Shown: positions 7,813 through 15,814 of the stretch, in pieces
Numbering within the stretch: position 1 is the stretch's first letter
Layout: each line of letters starts with the position of its first letter
NCBI GenBank assembly: GCA_903820035.1
Contig: CAIJFT010000266.1
Span: 1-51,082 of the forward strand
Direction: 5' to 3'
DNA: 51,082 nucleotides
Source: an uncultured Opitutia bacterium
GTDB taxonomy: Bacteria > Verrucomicrobiota > Verrucomicrobiia > Opitutales > Opitutaceae
Program-made: the position numbers and the translations under genes
The notes under the pieces: generated by a model
Told to the model about the DNA's origin: nothing
Database searches by the model: none
The model's input: only the letters and a program-made list of their open reading frames with translations

Positions 7813-9720
7813 TCAGACCGGGGGCGGGACTGGATCCACCGCTTCGAGGCGGAACACCTGAAGGGGGGCGTCGAAGCCCTTGAGTTGGACTTCGCCCTTG
7901 GGGTGGCAGCGGGCGCGGGCACCGAGCTTGGCGCGGGTGGCCTCGTCGATCAGCACCTCGCCGGCGCGGGCGCTGTCGCACAGCCGGGACGCGAGGTTTA
8001 CGCGTTCACCGAGCACGGTGTAGTTCATCCGGTCCTGGGAACCCATGCAGCCCGCGACCACGGTGCCGGTCGCAATGCCGACGCCGATCGCGAGTTGGTG
8101 TTGCGAGGTGAGGTTGAGCTCGGTGCGGGCGGAGGTCAGGGCGAGGGCGCACCGCGCGGCGTTCTCCGCATCGTTTTCGTGATGCAGGGGCGCGCCGAAC
8201 ACCGCCATGAGCAGGTCGCCGACGAACTTGTCGAGCACGCCGTTGTGCGCCTTCACCACGCCGGTGAGACGCGTCATGTGCTCGTTCAGCATCTCGATCA
8301 CCGCCTCGGGCGGCATGTTCTGCGTGTGGGCCGTGAAATTGCGGATATCGCAGAAGAGGACGGAGATTTCCCGCAGTTCGCCGCCGAGCGAAATATTCCC
8401 GTGGATCAGCTGGTGGGCGATTTTCTCGTCGGCCACGATGTTCAGGATCGTCCGGTACTTTTCCTTCAGGGCGAGGCCTTCGGCCATTTCGTTGAAGGCG
8501 AGGGTGAGGCGGCCGAGGTCGTCCTTGCTGCGGACGGGCAGCCGGAAGTCGAGGTTGCCTTGGGCGACGGCGTGGGTGCCCTCGGTGAGGCGCTTCAGCG
8601 GGGCGGAAATCTGGTGGGTCAGCGCGAGCCCGAACAGCGTCGCGCCCAGCAGCACGGCGAACGACGACGCGGCGATCTTCCAGCGGATGGAGTATTTTTC
8701 CTGTGCGGCCTCGGCCATGGAGAAAAGGCACACCTGATAAGCGGGCGGGAAGAACGAGCCCGGGTTCATCAGGTGGAAGAAAACGCGGTGGGGAGTGTCC
8801 TCGATGGTGAGGTTGAATTCGCCCTCGCTGCGGGCGGTCGGGCCGAGCTCGAGCTTTAGCGCCTCGACCAACTCGGAGCCGGCATGGTCGGAGATGATCG
8901 CGGGATTGGCGTACAGCCGGCCCCGATACAGCATGCCGGCGCGGATGCCCGCCGGCTGGCCGGGGGTGTTTTTTTCGGCCGGGGCGGGCGCCGGCAGCAG
9001 ATCGGGCATCGGCAGGCCGAGCAGGAAGGCCCCGAGCGTCTTCGTCTTGTCCGCGGACAACACCTCGGTCAGCAACACCTCCTGGAAGCCGCGGCGCGGC
9101 TCCTCGGGCGGGGGCGGCCCCTTGGTCACGGCGCGGGGGCGTAGCGGTCCGGGCGGGTTGGTGCCGAACTCGTCGGTCTCGGCCTCCATCGACATGTAGG
9201 CGATTTGTTGCACGGCGGGGGCGGCGATCGCCGACGCGAGAAAGGTCGCCTGATTGTTGAGGCGGGATCGGAACGTGGGGGTGTAGCGGCGGGTGTTGGG
9301 CGGCTCCGGGGGCAGCACGGCTTTGCCGTCGGGCGTGACGAAGCGGTAGAAGGCCACGCCGTCGCGGCGCGGGGCAATCGCCGCGGGGCCCCGCTGGCCG
9401 GACCGGCGCGGTCCACCGGTGTCGTTGAACTCCTGGCTAGCCAGCGCGTAGAGCTTGGCGGCGTCGGGCTCGGGTTGGCTGAACGCGGTGACGATCGCCT
9501 CGGACTGGGTGAGCTTGAGGCATTGCGCTTGGGTGGCCTCGAGGCGGGCTTCCTGCAGTTCGCTGAAGTACGCCAACTGCCGTCGGAACTGCTGCTGGTA
9601 GAGGTGCTCGAAGGTCTCCTGCACCCGCTGCTGGGTTACGAGCAAGGTCGCTACGCCCCCGCCTGCGACCACGAGGAGCATGGTCAGCAGAAGTTTGAGC
9701 CGGAACGAGAGACGCGACAT
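7813..9720 (-). CDS. Membrane-bound class III adenylate/guanylate cyclase with HAMP domain
   Basis: Predicted to make cAMP (possibly cGMP) in response to a periplasmic signal; 635 residues from ATG 9720. Order: TM helix (about 9-30), a periplasmic sensor of about 300 residues with coiled-coil-like start and Pro-rich segments, a second TM helix (about 348-370), HAMP linker (about 371-425) and a C-terminal class III cyclase domain. The catalytic domain has both metal-binding Asp (FCDIRNF, D458; FVGDLLMAVFG, D502), LDKFVGD with the purine-selecting Lys, NYTVLGERVN and NLASRL supplying the transition-state Asn and Arg. All key residues are present, so it should be active. The sensor was not matched to a named family. 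Two PepSY-type membrane genes follow. Confidence 0.9.
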   Translation of the reverse strand: MSRLSFRLKLLLTMLLVVAGGGVATLLVTQQRVQETFEHLYQQQFRRQLAYFSELQEARLEATQAQCLKLTQSEAIVTAFSQPEPDAAKLYALASQEFNDTGGPRRSGQRGPAAIAPRRDGVAFYRFVTPDGKAVLPPEPPNTRRYTPTFRSRLNNQATFLASAIAAPAVQQIAYMSMEAETDEFGTNPPGPLRPRAVTKGPPPPEEPRRGFQEVLLTEVLSADKTKTLGAFLLGLPMPDLLPAPAPAEKNTPGQPAGIRAGMLYRGRLYANPAIISDHAGSELVEALKLELGPTARSEGEFNLTIEDTPHRVFFHLMNPGSFFPPAYQVCLFSMAEAAQEKYSIRWKIAASSFAVLLGATLFGLALTHQISAPLKRLTEGTHAVAQGNLDFRLPVRSKDDLGRLTLAFNEMAEGLALKEKYRTILNIVADEKIAHQLIHGNISLGGELREISVLFCDIRNFTAHTQNMPPEAVIEMLNEHMTRLTGVVKAHNGVLDKFVGDLLMAVFGAPLHHENDAENAARCALALTSARTELNLTSQHQLAIGVGIATGTVVAGCMGSQDRMNYTVLGERVNLASRLCDSARAGEVLIDEATRAKLGARARCHPKGEVQLKGFDAPLQVFRLEAVDPVPPPV

Positions 9721-9968
9721 CAGCAAGGGTTGGCGAAGGGAGACAGGAGGTTGGAGTGGATTTTTGGCGAGTGCAATGAGGGCGGCGGGAGTTACCTGCG
9801 TTGGCCGGGTTCCGAGGCGTCACGGGCGTTGGGGGCGCCGCACAACGTGGCCCGTGCGCGCCGGTGTCCTGTTTTCGCTTTCACCTCAAGCGGGTCGGCT
9901 TGGGGACACGGTTCCGACGGAGCACCGCTCCGATCCGGGGAGGGCGGATGAAGTCCGGTGCCCGCTCC

Positions 9969-11588
9969 TCATTCGTTCGGCTGGGCCGCGGCCTTGGCTT
10001 TTTTGCCGGCCTTCTTGCCGTCATTTGCCGGATACGGCACGACGTGCGCACGTTGGGCCCAGGCGTCCCAGATCGCGGCGAGTTCGCGCGCCTTGGCTGA
10101 TTCCTGGGTGGCGAGGTTGTTTAACTCGGTGCGGTCCGCCTTTAAGTGGTAGAGCTCCCAGGCGCCGGTGCGGCCTTGGCGTACGAGTTTCCAATCGCCG
10201 ACGCGGACGGCGGCGTTGCCTTCGTGTTCCCAGAAGAGCGCGTCGCGACGAATCGCCTGGTCGCCGAAGGCGGGCACCAGACTGCGGCCCTCCATGGGCT
10301 GGATGGAGCGACCGTTGAAGGTGGTCGGGTACGTGGCGCCGCCGACGTCCGTCACGGTGGCCATGATGTCGACGAGGTGCCCGGGTTGCCGGCGAAACTC
10401 GCCACGGGCGGCGATACCGGTCGGCCAGTGGGCGATCAGCGGCGTGGCGATGCCACCTTCATGGTTGTAGTGTTTGTAGCGACGGAAGGGGGTGTTTTGC
10501 AGGGCGGCCCAGGACTCGCCGCAGTACCACTGCGAGGTCGCTTCCGTCGGATCGCCTTCGGTGCGGCCGTTGGGACCGCTCTCGGCGTTGCCGCCGTTGT
10601 CGCTCATGAAAAGGATCAGGGTGTTGTCGAGCGCGCCGCGCTGCCGGAGACCGTCGACCAGCCGGCCGACCGCTTGATCCATGCGAAAGACGCACGCGGC
10701 GTAGACGGCCATGAGGTGGTCGAACCGGTCCTGCTCGGCGGGGGTGAGGGCGTCCCACGCTTTCACGACGTCGGCGCGCGGGGCCAGCGGCCAGCTGGAA
10801 TCGAGGAGGCCGGACTGTTTCTGGCGGGCGTGGCGCCCGGCGCGCAGGGTGTCCCAGCCCTGCTTGTACTTGCCGCGGAACCGGGCGATGTCGGCGGCCG
10901 GGGCCTGCAACGGAAAATGCGGGGCGTTGTGGGCGAGGTAGAGGAAGAAGGGTTTCTTCGCCGCCTGCGCTTCATCGATGAACTTCAGTCCGTAGTCCGT
11001 CCAAAGGTCGGTGGTGTACCAGGCCTGCGGGAGGCGCGGGTCGTCGTTGGCCAGTTCCTCGCCGTTGAGGAAGAGTTTCGCGCGCGGGGAGCCGGCTTGA
11101 TAAAACCCGCCGGCGGCCGCGTTGAGGCTGCGGTCGAAACCGCGCTGCCACGGAACGACCCCGTGTTCCTGTCCGACGTGCCATTTACCGGTCATGGCCG
11201 TGAAGTAGCCGGCGGGGCGGAGAACCTCGGCCATCGTCACGCAGGTATCGTTGAGCTGGCCGCGGTACCCGGGGAACGCCGCGCCTTGGTCGTTGACCAT
11301 GTGGCCGATGCCGGTCTGGTGCGAGTAGAGGCCGGTCAACAGGCTCGCGCGCGTCGGGCAGCAGCGCCCGGTGTTGTAGAACTGGGTGAAGCGCAAACCG
11401 CCCGCGGCGAGCCGGTCGAGGTTCGGGGTGGGAATCTCGCTGCCGTAGCAGCCGAGGTCGGAGAAGCCCATGTCATCGACGAGAATCACGATGATATTCG
11501 GCTTGGCGGCCGGGGCGGCGGCGAGCGGGCGGGACGGCAGGCCGAGGGCGAGCAGCGCCGCGGCAAAGGTGCAAAGCAGGGGTTTCAT
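9969..11588 (-). CDS. Secreted arylsulfatase
   Basis: Exported sulfatase of 539 residues. Signal peptide (about 1-25), then IIVILVDDMGFSD (D38-D39), the sequence TGRCCPTRASLLTG with catalytic Cys76 in a C-C-P-T-R signature, GKWHVG, and MSDNGGN for the second metal site. The CCPTR signature and the large central insertion match AtsA-type arylsulfatases. The C-terminus is Lys/Ala-rich. The ATG at 11588 is chosen because it opens on the signal peptide; the frame extends to 11678 without one. A 15-bp motif shared with the other sulfatase promoter region lies 24-38 bp upstream. The next upstream gene on the strand is a DUF1080 protein 142 bp away; sulfatase plus DUF1080 is a common polysaccharide-utilisation pairing in this phylum. 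Confidence 0.9.
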   Translation of the reverse strand: MKPLLCTFAAALLALGLPSRPLAAAPAAKPNIIVILVDDMGFSDLGCYGSEIPTPNLDRLAAGGLRFTQFYNTGRCCPTRASLLTGLYSHQTGIGHMVNDQGAAFPGYRGQLNDTCVTMAEVLRPAGYFTAMTGKWHVGQEHGVVPWQRGFDRSLNAAAGGFYQAGSPRAKLFLNGEELANDDPRLPQAWYTTDLWTDYGLKFIDEAQAAKKPFFLYLAHNAPHFPLQAPAADIARFRGKYKQGWDTLRAGRHARQKQSGLLDSSWPLAPRADVVKAWDALTPAEQDRFDHLMAVYAACVFRMDQAVGRLVDGLRQRGALDNTLILFMSDNGGNAESGPNGRTEGDPTEATSQWYCGESWAALQNTPFRRYKHYNHEGGIATPLIAHWPTGIAARGEFRRQPGHLVDIMATVTDVGGATYPTTFNGRSIQPMEGRSLVPAFGDQAIRRDALFWEHEGNAAVRVGDWKLVRQGRTGAWELYHLKADRTELNNLATQESAKARELAAIWDAWAQRAHVVPYPANDGKKAGKKAKAAAQPNE

Positions 11589-11611
11589 ACGGGGTGGGTA
11601 GGCGGTCGAGA

Positions 11612-11626
11612 GTTGAGGGTTGAGCG
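11612..11626. repeat. 15-bp motif shared by two sulfatase upstream regions
   Basis: GTTGAGGGTTGAGCG, identical to 6373-6387. Both copies are followed within a few bases by GCGACC and lie between genes on the 5' side of a minus-strand sulfatase gene. On the coding strand it reads as two CTCAAC units. Repeats of this kind are abundant between genes in Opitutaceae, so it may be a genome-wide repeat and not an operator. Confidence 0.4.
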
Positions 11627-11730
11627 GTGAGCGACCGCAAACGCCAAACGCAAAATCTCCGACTCCAACCCCAATCACCGAGTGTGAATCGCGGTCCTCC
11701 GACGCCTGACCGCCGGGCGCTGATGGCCGC

Positions 11731-12435
11731 TCAAAGCGGCTTCAAGCGGATGTTGCGCCAGCGGATTTCCTCGCCGGGTTTCTTCTTGATGCCGTCGCCG
11801 ATGCCGTGGACTTGCAGCGCGATGATGCCCTTGAGGGTCATGGCATCCTTGAGGTCGGCGGCTTTGACGCCGTTGATCCACGTTTGGATGTGGTCGCCCT
11901 GACACTCGATCCGCGCGAGGTTCCAGCCGCCCGCTTTGAACGCCTTTTGGGCAGCCTCGTTGCCCTTGAGTTCGGCCAGCCAACCGCGGCGGGCCTCATC
12001 GTAGACGCCCGCGGTGTAGGCCCGCGGCGAGGGGTCGATTTCGTACTGGTAGCCGAAGACGCGGTCGGCGGGAAATTTCTTCTTTTTGCCGTTCACCGCG
12101 GCCTCGGTTTCCTTGGTGTAGTACTCGCTGCGGAATTGGACGCCCGAATTCATGTCGGGTGCGACCTGGAACTCGAATTCGAGGATGAAGTCGCCGTAGG
12201 TTTGGGTGGTGCAGAGAAACGAGTTGCCGGTTTTGGCGACCGTGGTGCCGACGATGCAGTTGTCCTCGACGCGATATTTGGCGACGCCGCTGTGCTGCTC
12301 CCAGCCGTCGAGGTTTTTGCCGTTGAACAAATTAATCCAGCCGTCGGCGGCGTGCAGGCCGGGGACGACGGCGAGCGAGGCGGCGAAGGTGAGCGAGGGT
12401 AGGAGATGGCGGAGACCGGCGGGGAGGAGGTTCAT
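11731..12435 (-). CDS. Secreted DUF1080 (3-keto-disaccharide hydrolase-like) protein
   Basis: Exported protein of 234 residues with one DUF1080 domain, a concanavalin-like beta-sandwich. Family members act on or bind carbohydrate; some hydrolyse 3-keto-glycosides. The signal peptide spans about 1-30 (ending GLHA). Hallmarks follow: WINLFNGKNLDGWE, MNSGVQFRSEYY, the GYQYEIDPS segment and the C-terminal GEEIRWRNIRLKPL. It fills the whole domain without extra modules, so it is a stand-alone type. The ATG at 12435 is the only start giving a signal peptide. It lies upstream of an arylsulfatase on the same strand, consistent with joint use of a sulfated glycan. Family is confident; exact activity is not. 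Confidence 0.9.
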   Translation of the reverse strand: MNLLPAGLRHLLPSLTFAASLAVVPGLHAADGWINLFNGKNLDGWEQHSGVAKYRVEDNCIVGTTVAKTGNSFLCTTQTYGDFILEFEFQVAPDMNSGVQFRSEYYTKETEAAVNGKKKKFPADRVFGYQYEIDPSPRAYTAGVYDEARRGWLAELKGNEAAQKAFKAGGWNLARIECQGDHIQTWINGVKAADLKDAMTLKGIIALQVHGIGDGIKKKPGEEIRWRNIRLKPL

Positions 12436-12903
12436 TGAGGGGAGGAGGGTGCGCACAGAATGACGCCCGGAGGTGTCGGGAGGAAACAGATTTCCTGCGA
12501 ATCTCGGCAATTTTGGACTAATCGAAAAAACTTTGGGCCCTTTTGAACGTTCCGCGGTTTTGGGCGTCTTTCGCCGCGTAGTTCAATAGGTTTGCTTGGT
12601 GTTAGGTCTTGATGCCTCCCAGGGGTGGGAGGCATCTTTTTTTGCCCGAAGGGGGCGATCGGGGCCGGCCGAAACGGGATCGGCGAGTCCGGACTTTTTC
12701 GCGCTGGGACGAACTGAAACGGGTGCGCCGGCCAACCGAGGTGGGCGTGGGCCGCGGACACACGTGCGCTCGCGGTCGATGAAGATCGAAGGGCGGTGAT
12801 CACGGGCGGTGCAGCGGAGGTTCACCCAGCCGCTTGGTCGCTCCGGGCGCCAAGCGGTCCGCGTCATTGCCAACGAGACGTTCCTTAGGCGCGGCGCCTT
12901 CGC
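12436..12903. other. Intergenic region with candidate small RNA
   Basis: 468 bp between the truncated SIMPL gene and the DUF1080 gene, both on the minus strand. Its clearest content is a strong plus-strand terminator (12611-12643) with no plus-strand protein gene before it, so a short plus-strand transcript from about 12.45-12.6 kb is plausible. No clear promoter is seen. The stretch 12650-12900 shows nothing recognisable. Confidence 0.35.
12611..12643 (+). terminator. Strong intrinsic terminator with no plus-strand gene upstream
   Basis: GATGCCTCCCA and TGGGAGGCATC form an 11-bp perfect stem with a four-base GGGG loop (12611-12636), followed by seven T. Read on minus, the hairpin is followed by AAGACC, so it works only on plus. 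No plus-strand protein gene precedes it within the window. Confidence 0.8.
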
Positions 12904-13317
12904 TTATTTCAGGGGAAACTCCGCCGAAATCGTGGCGGTCATGGTCTTCTCGAGGGAGGATTGGTCGTTGTTCCCCTCCCAGCTCGTGGCGGTGGAGTGC
13001 TGCGGATTGATCTGTACCACCCCCACCTTGGCCGAGCGCAACTCGCGCACCTGGCGGCCCCCTTGGCGGGCGATCTCCTCCGCCCTTTTGCGGGCATCCT
13101 CGGTGGCCTCGGCCATCATCTCGAGTTTGGCCTGGCCGGCCTTGGTATAAATGAACTGGATACCAGAGGTCTGCAGCACCACGTCCTCGGCCATTAAGCT
13201 CAGGGCATCCGCCGCCAGCCGCGGGATTCCGTCCACGTCCGCGGAGGTCAACTGCACCGGTTGGAGCAACTGATAAGGGCGCGATTCGTCCCTGGTGGAG
13301 CAGCGCCGCCTCTTGCC
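12904..13317 (-). pseudogene. Truncated SIMPL (DUF541) domain protein
   Basis: The frame encodes the C-terminal half of a SIMPL-domain protein, a periplasmic or envelope family of unknown role. Seen here are VQLTSADVDGI, SGIQFIYTK, AEATEDARKRAEEIA, GGRQVRELRSAKVGV and NDQSSLEKTMTATISAEF, in family order. Family members are usually about 230 residues with an N-terminal signal anchor and a first half-domain. Here the frame closes at a TGA (13318-13320) and no ATG starts the remaining 137 codons. A short hydrophobic stretch resembling a family signal anchor (ALGLVACGWL) appears just upstream in another frame, suggesting an internal deletion with frameshift. A TTG at 13269 could express a fragment. 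Confidence 0.7.
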
Positions 13318-13673
13318 TCAGGCGATCAAGCCAACCGCAAGCGACCAATCCGAGTGCCCCAGGGAGGCAAAAAAATCGTCCGCGCCGACGCAACTTTACC
13401 CCGGCTCATAGGCCCTCGGGCGATTTTAGCCTCACCGATGAAGGCTTCGATCGAGAGGTGGCAAACCGCGCGGGTCGTACTGCTTGAGCGGACGCGTCAG
13501 CGGTTTTTTGTGCCCGCGGCCGGGTCATCGCAGTCTATCTGCCTGCACTTTCGCGTTTTACCGGTGAAGGTGACGATGTCGTGACGCGGCCAACACTCAG
13601 CTGGTGCATTGGCCTCCTATTTGCTACGGTCTCGCCGGAGCGCGGGAATTCCCGTGGTTCCGTCCATCCATCC
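13318..13673. other. Intergenic region
   Basis: 356 bp between the truncated SIMPL gene and the divergent basic-protein gene. The left part holds the relic signal-anchor-like stretch described for the SIMPL fragment. No promoter, RNA or repeat could be recognised in the rest. Confidence 0.4.
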
Positions 13674-14129
13674 ATGAGCACATCCAAAAAAACTTCGTCT
13701 AAGTCCAGCAAGTCGCCCGCCCCAGCGACGAAGTCCGCCGCGCGTAAGCCCGCGCCGGCGCCCCGCGCCAAGGCCAAGGTTGTGGCCAAGCCCGCGGCCA
13801 AGCCTGCCCTGGCACCCGTTTTGGAGCCGGTCGTCGCGCCAAAGCCCGTGCCCAAGCCGCAGGCCAGCAAGACCGTTCAGACGGTGATCAGCGCCAAGGT
13901 GGATGTCGGTTTCGGCAATGCACTTTACATCCGCGGCGAAGGCGCCGGCCTCAGTTGGGACACCGGTCGGCTGATGGACTGCGTCGAAGCGCATCTCTGG
14001 CGGGTCGCGCTGCCCGAGTCGGCCCGCGGTTACGTGTTCAAGTTTCTCGTGAACGACCTGACTTGGAGTACCGGCCCGGACTATACCGCTGCGAGCGGGG
14101 TTGCGGATACGATTACTCCCGCGTTCTGA
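13674..14129 (+). CDS. Lys/Ala/Pro-rich protein with C-terminal starch-binding-like domain
   Basis: 151-residue protein in two parts. Residues 1-65 are a low-complexity Lys/Ser/Ala/Pro tail (SKKTSSKSSKSP, KPAPAPRAKAK) resembling bacterial histone H1-like tails. Residues 70-151 look like a small beta-sandwich: GNALYIRGEGAGLSWD, then LWRVALPE and YVFKFLVNDLTWSTGPDYT, as in CBM20/CBM48-like and related Ig-like glycogen-binding modules. No signal peptide, so probably cytoplasmic; the tail may bind nucleic acid or be a linker. The ATG at 13674 is preferred over upstream in-frame starts because the low-complexity tail begins there. Domain assignment is by pattern only. Confidence 0.6.
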   Translation: MSTSKKTSSKSSKSPAPATKSAARKPAPAPRAKAKVVAKPAAKPALAPVLEPVVAPKPVPKPQASKTVQTVISAKVDVGFGNALYIRGEGAGLSWDTGRLMDCVEAHLWRVALPESARGYVFKFLVNDLTWSTGPDYTAASGVADTITPAF

Positions 14130-14136
14130 GTTGAAC

Positions 14137-14210
14137 GATGGAGGCCCGCCCGGTGGGCGGGCCCCACCGATTCGGACTGCCTCCACCCGGCCAACGGCCG
14201 GGCCTCCATC
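14137..14210. repeat. Nested inverted repeat (REP/cruciform-like) between convergent genes
   Basis: GATGGAGGCCCG (14137-14148) and CGGGCCTCCATC (14199-14210) are a perfect 12-bp inverted pair. Inside sit two more GC-rich palindromes, GCCCGCCCGGTGGGCGGGC and CCGGCCAACGGCCGG. The element fills the gap between convergent genes and has no T-run, so it looks more like a REP/BIME-type repeat than a terminator, though it could stop both transcripts. Confidence 0.65.
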
Positions 14211-14269
14211 GGCCGGCCGCTTGCGCTTCATCGCGCCGGCCGTGCTTGCGCTGTGGAGTTCAGGTCCGG

Positions 14270-15016
14270 CTACGCCGCCCTCGTCGTTTCTTGGCGATCC
14301 GGATTCAACGCCACCAGCCGCTCCCGCAGCAACGTCAGCGCGGCGTCGCGATCGGCGAGTTGCTCCGGCATGACCACTTCGCAGCGCATGCGGACGCGCG
14401 AAAACGGCTTGGGCAGATAGAAGCGATCCCAGCTCTTGAGCTGCCAGGCGGACTCAAACTCTCCGCCAATCAGGAGAATTGGCGCTTGGGTCCGACGCGC
14501 GACGATCACCCCGCCCGGTTTGAAATCGTAGCAGGGACCGCGGGGACCGTCCGGGGTGACACCAATGTCATGGCCCGCGCGCAGGGTTTCCACCAAGGCG
14601 CTGGCGGCCTCGCGGCCAAGGCGGCTGCTGGAACCCCGGACCGTGCCGAGACCGGCGAGGGAGAAAAACGCGGTGAGCCAAGCGCCATCCTGGCTGGCGC
14701 TCACGAGCGCGTAGGCCGGCCGACCACCGCGGTACCGGCGGACGATTTCCGCGGCGAGGAAGAGCCGGTTGTGCCAGAGGATCATAGTGACGGGCACGTC
14801 GCGCTTGGCGTAGGCGCGCAGGTCGTCCGGCGACGTTTCGAAACGCAACGACCGACCCCAGAGGCGGAGCAGCAGCCCGAACGGCCACAAGAGTGCGCGG
14901 CGCCACCCGGAAATTTCGTGCACGTGCGTCTCCGCCGAAGGAGGGGGGGCGGGCGAAACGTTGGGCGGCGGGGCGTTCAGAGGCGTCGTTGTCGTATAAA
15001 CCGGCCGCTCCGCCAA
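14270..15016 (-). CDS. Lysophospholipid acyltransferase-family protein (DUF374)
   Basis: Predicted membrane-associated acyltransferase, up to 248 residues. DUF374 proteins resemble LpxL/PlsC acyltransferases and are thought to acylate lipid A or a lysophospholipid. Motifs: ILWHNRLFLAAEI (His-Asn in place of the PlsC HxxxxD), ASQDGAWL, RGSSSRLGREA, and TPDGPRGPCYDFKPGGV, the family hallmark. A hydrophobic segment near 41-52 could dip into the membrane. No ATG is available: TTG at 15016 gives the longest form with a Pro/Thr-rich leader, while GTG at 14923 would start just before the conserved domain. The start is therefore uncertain. It diverges from the next gene. Confidence 0.82.
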   Translation of the reverse strand: MAERPVYTTTTPLNAPPPNVSPAPPPSAETHVHEISGWRRALLWPFGLLLRLWGRSLRFETSPDDLRAYAKRDVPVTMILWHNRLFLAAEIVRRYRGGRPAYALVSASQDGAWLTAFFSLAGLGTVRGSSSRLGREAASALVETLRAGHDIGVTPDGPRGPCYDFKPGGVIVARRTQAPILLIGGEFESAWQLKSWDRFYLPKPFSRVRMRCEVVMPEQLADRDAALTLLRERLVALNPDRQETTRAA

Positions 15017-15125
15017 GCGAAACTCGTCGTGCGCCGCGGCGGACGGTTGACGCCGCTCCGGCTCCCCGCCACCACCGCGGGATGTTGAATCCGGGGCGCA
15101 ACCGTGGCTGGCGGAGGTTGGTAAC

Positions 15126-15686
15126 GTGAGTCAAGAGGCGTCGCCGATTGTGCTGCCGCCTTGCCCGCATTTGCCCGAGCCGCGTCCCGGCTTGGATTGG
15201 CGGGCCCTGCACGCGTTCCGTGAGACCGATCGCGGGGGCGCATTTTATTTTGCGTGTTTGGAGTACGGCCACGCGCTGTGGCGGCAGGGCTTGGCCGCCC
15301 GCTCGCTTCTCTGTCTCGACCGGGCGTTCGGGTCCGCGTTGAACGGGTCGGAGCCCGAACTGGAGCGGCATCCACTCCCTTACGCGGCGATGGCCTGGCT
15401 GATCGCGCAGACGCCGCCGGACGTTTTTCTGGGCAACCCGCGGGTGCATTTTCAGCACTATGCCGACCGCATGAATGAACCGCGCCGCGACCAGCGCCGC
15501 TGGCGGGCGTGGGCATGCTGGGCGTTGACGCGTCAGGTTCGGCCGGAGTTTCCGGCGGACCCGCGGCATCAAGTCGTCGAGCCGACGCTCGACGAGATCG
15601 ACGCCGCGTTGCAGGTGCACGGCCTGCCGGGGGAAGCCGCCTTGTGGCGCGCAGTTTGGGCGCAGTGCGGCGTTCTGCCGACCTGA
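15126..15686 (+). CDS. Conserved hypothetical protein
   Basis: 186-residue soluble protein rich in Trp, Arg and Ala, no signal peptide or membrane segment. Notable stretches are CPHLPEPRPGLDWRALHAFRE, GGAFYFACLEYGHALW, and FLGNPRVHFQHYADRMN. Such all-helical proteins are found in Opitutaceae next to lipid-synthesis genes, but no family name could be given. The start is GTG at 15126, the first in-frame start after a short spacer to the divergent acyltransferase gene. A terminator hairpin follows 40 bp after the stop. Confidence 0.6.
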   Translation: MSQEASPIVLPPCPHLPEPRPGLDWRALHAFRETDRGGAFYFACLEYGHALWRQGLAARSLLCLDRAFGSALNGSEPELERHPLPYAAMAWLIAQTPPDVFLGNPRVHFQHYADRMNEPRRDQRRWRAWACWALTRQVRPEFPADPRHQVVEPTLDEIDAALQVHGLPGEAALWRAVWAQCGVLPT

Positions 15687-15726
15687 CGCTGACCGATCCA
15701 ACGCCGCCGCAGCGCCCGAATGCCGG

Positions 15727-15750
15727 AACCCGATGCCCTCATCGGGTTTT
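15727..15750 (+). terminator. Intrinsic terminator between convergent genes
   Basis: AACCCGATG (15727-15735) and CATCGGGTT (15740-15748) form a perfect 9-bp stem with a CCCT loop and end in TTTT. It follows the hypothetical gene ending at 15686. The AA at the 5' foot gives only a weak U-tract on minus, so the downstream minus-strand sulfatase end is less well served. Confidence 0.65.
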
Positions 15751-15814
15751 GGTCAGGATCGAACGACCGCGTCAGCCCGATGGCGGACATCGGGCCCCGC
15801 TTGGAATCGACTCG

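Noticed and set aside
7357-8859. Long plus-strand open frame (500 codons)
   Set aside because: Antisense to the cyclase and PepSY-type genes, which have intact motifs.
10146-11630. Long plus-strand open frame (494 codons)
   Set aside because: Antisense to the arylsulfatase with the CCPTR signature.
12800-13393. Minus-strand open frame of 197 codons over the SIMPL fragment
   Set aside because: Only the overlapping frame has SIMPL motifs. Its first residues resemble a signal anchor and were used as evidence of a frameshift, but the rest is not protein-like.
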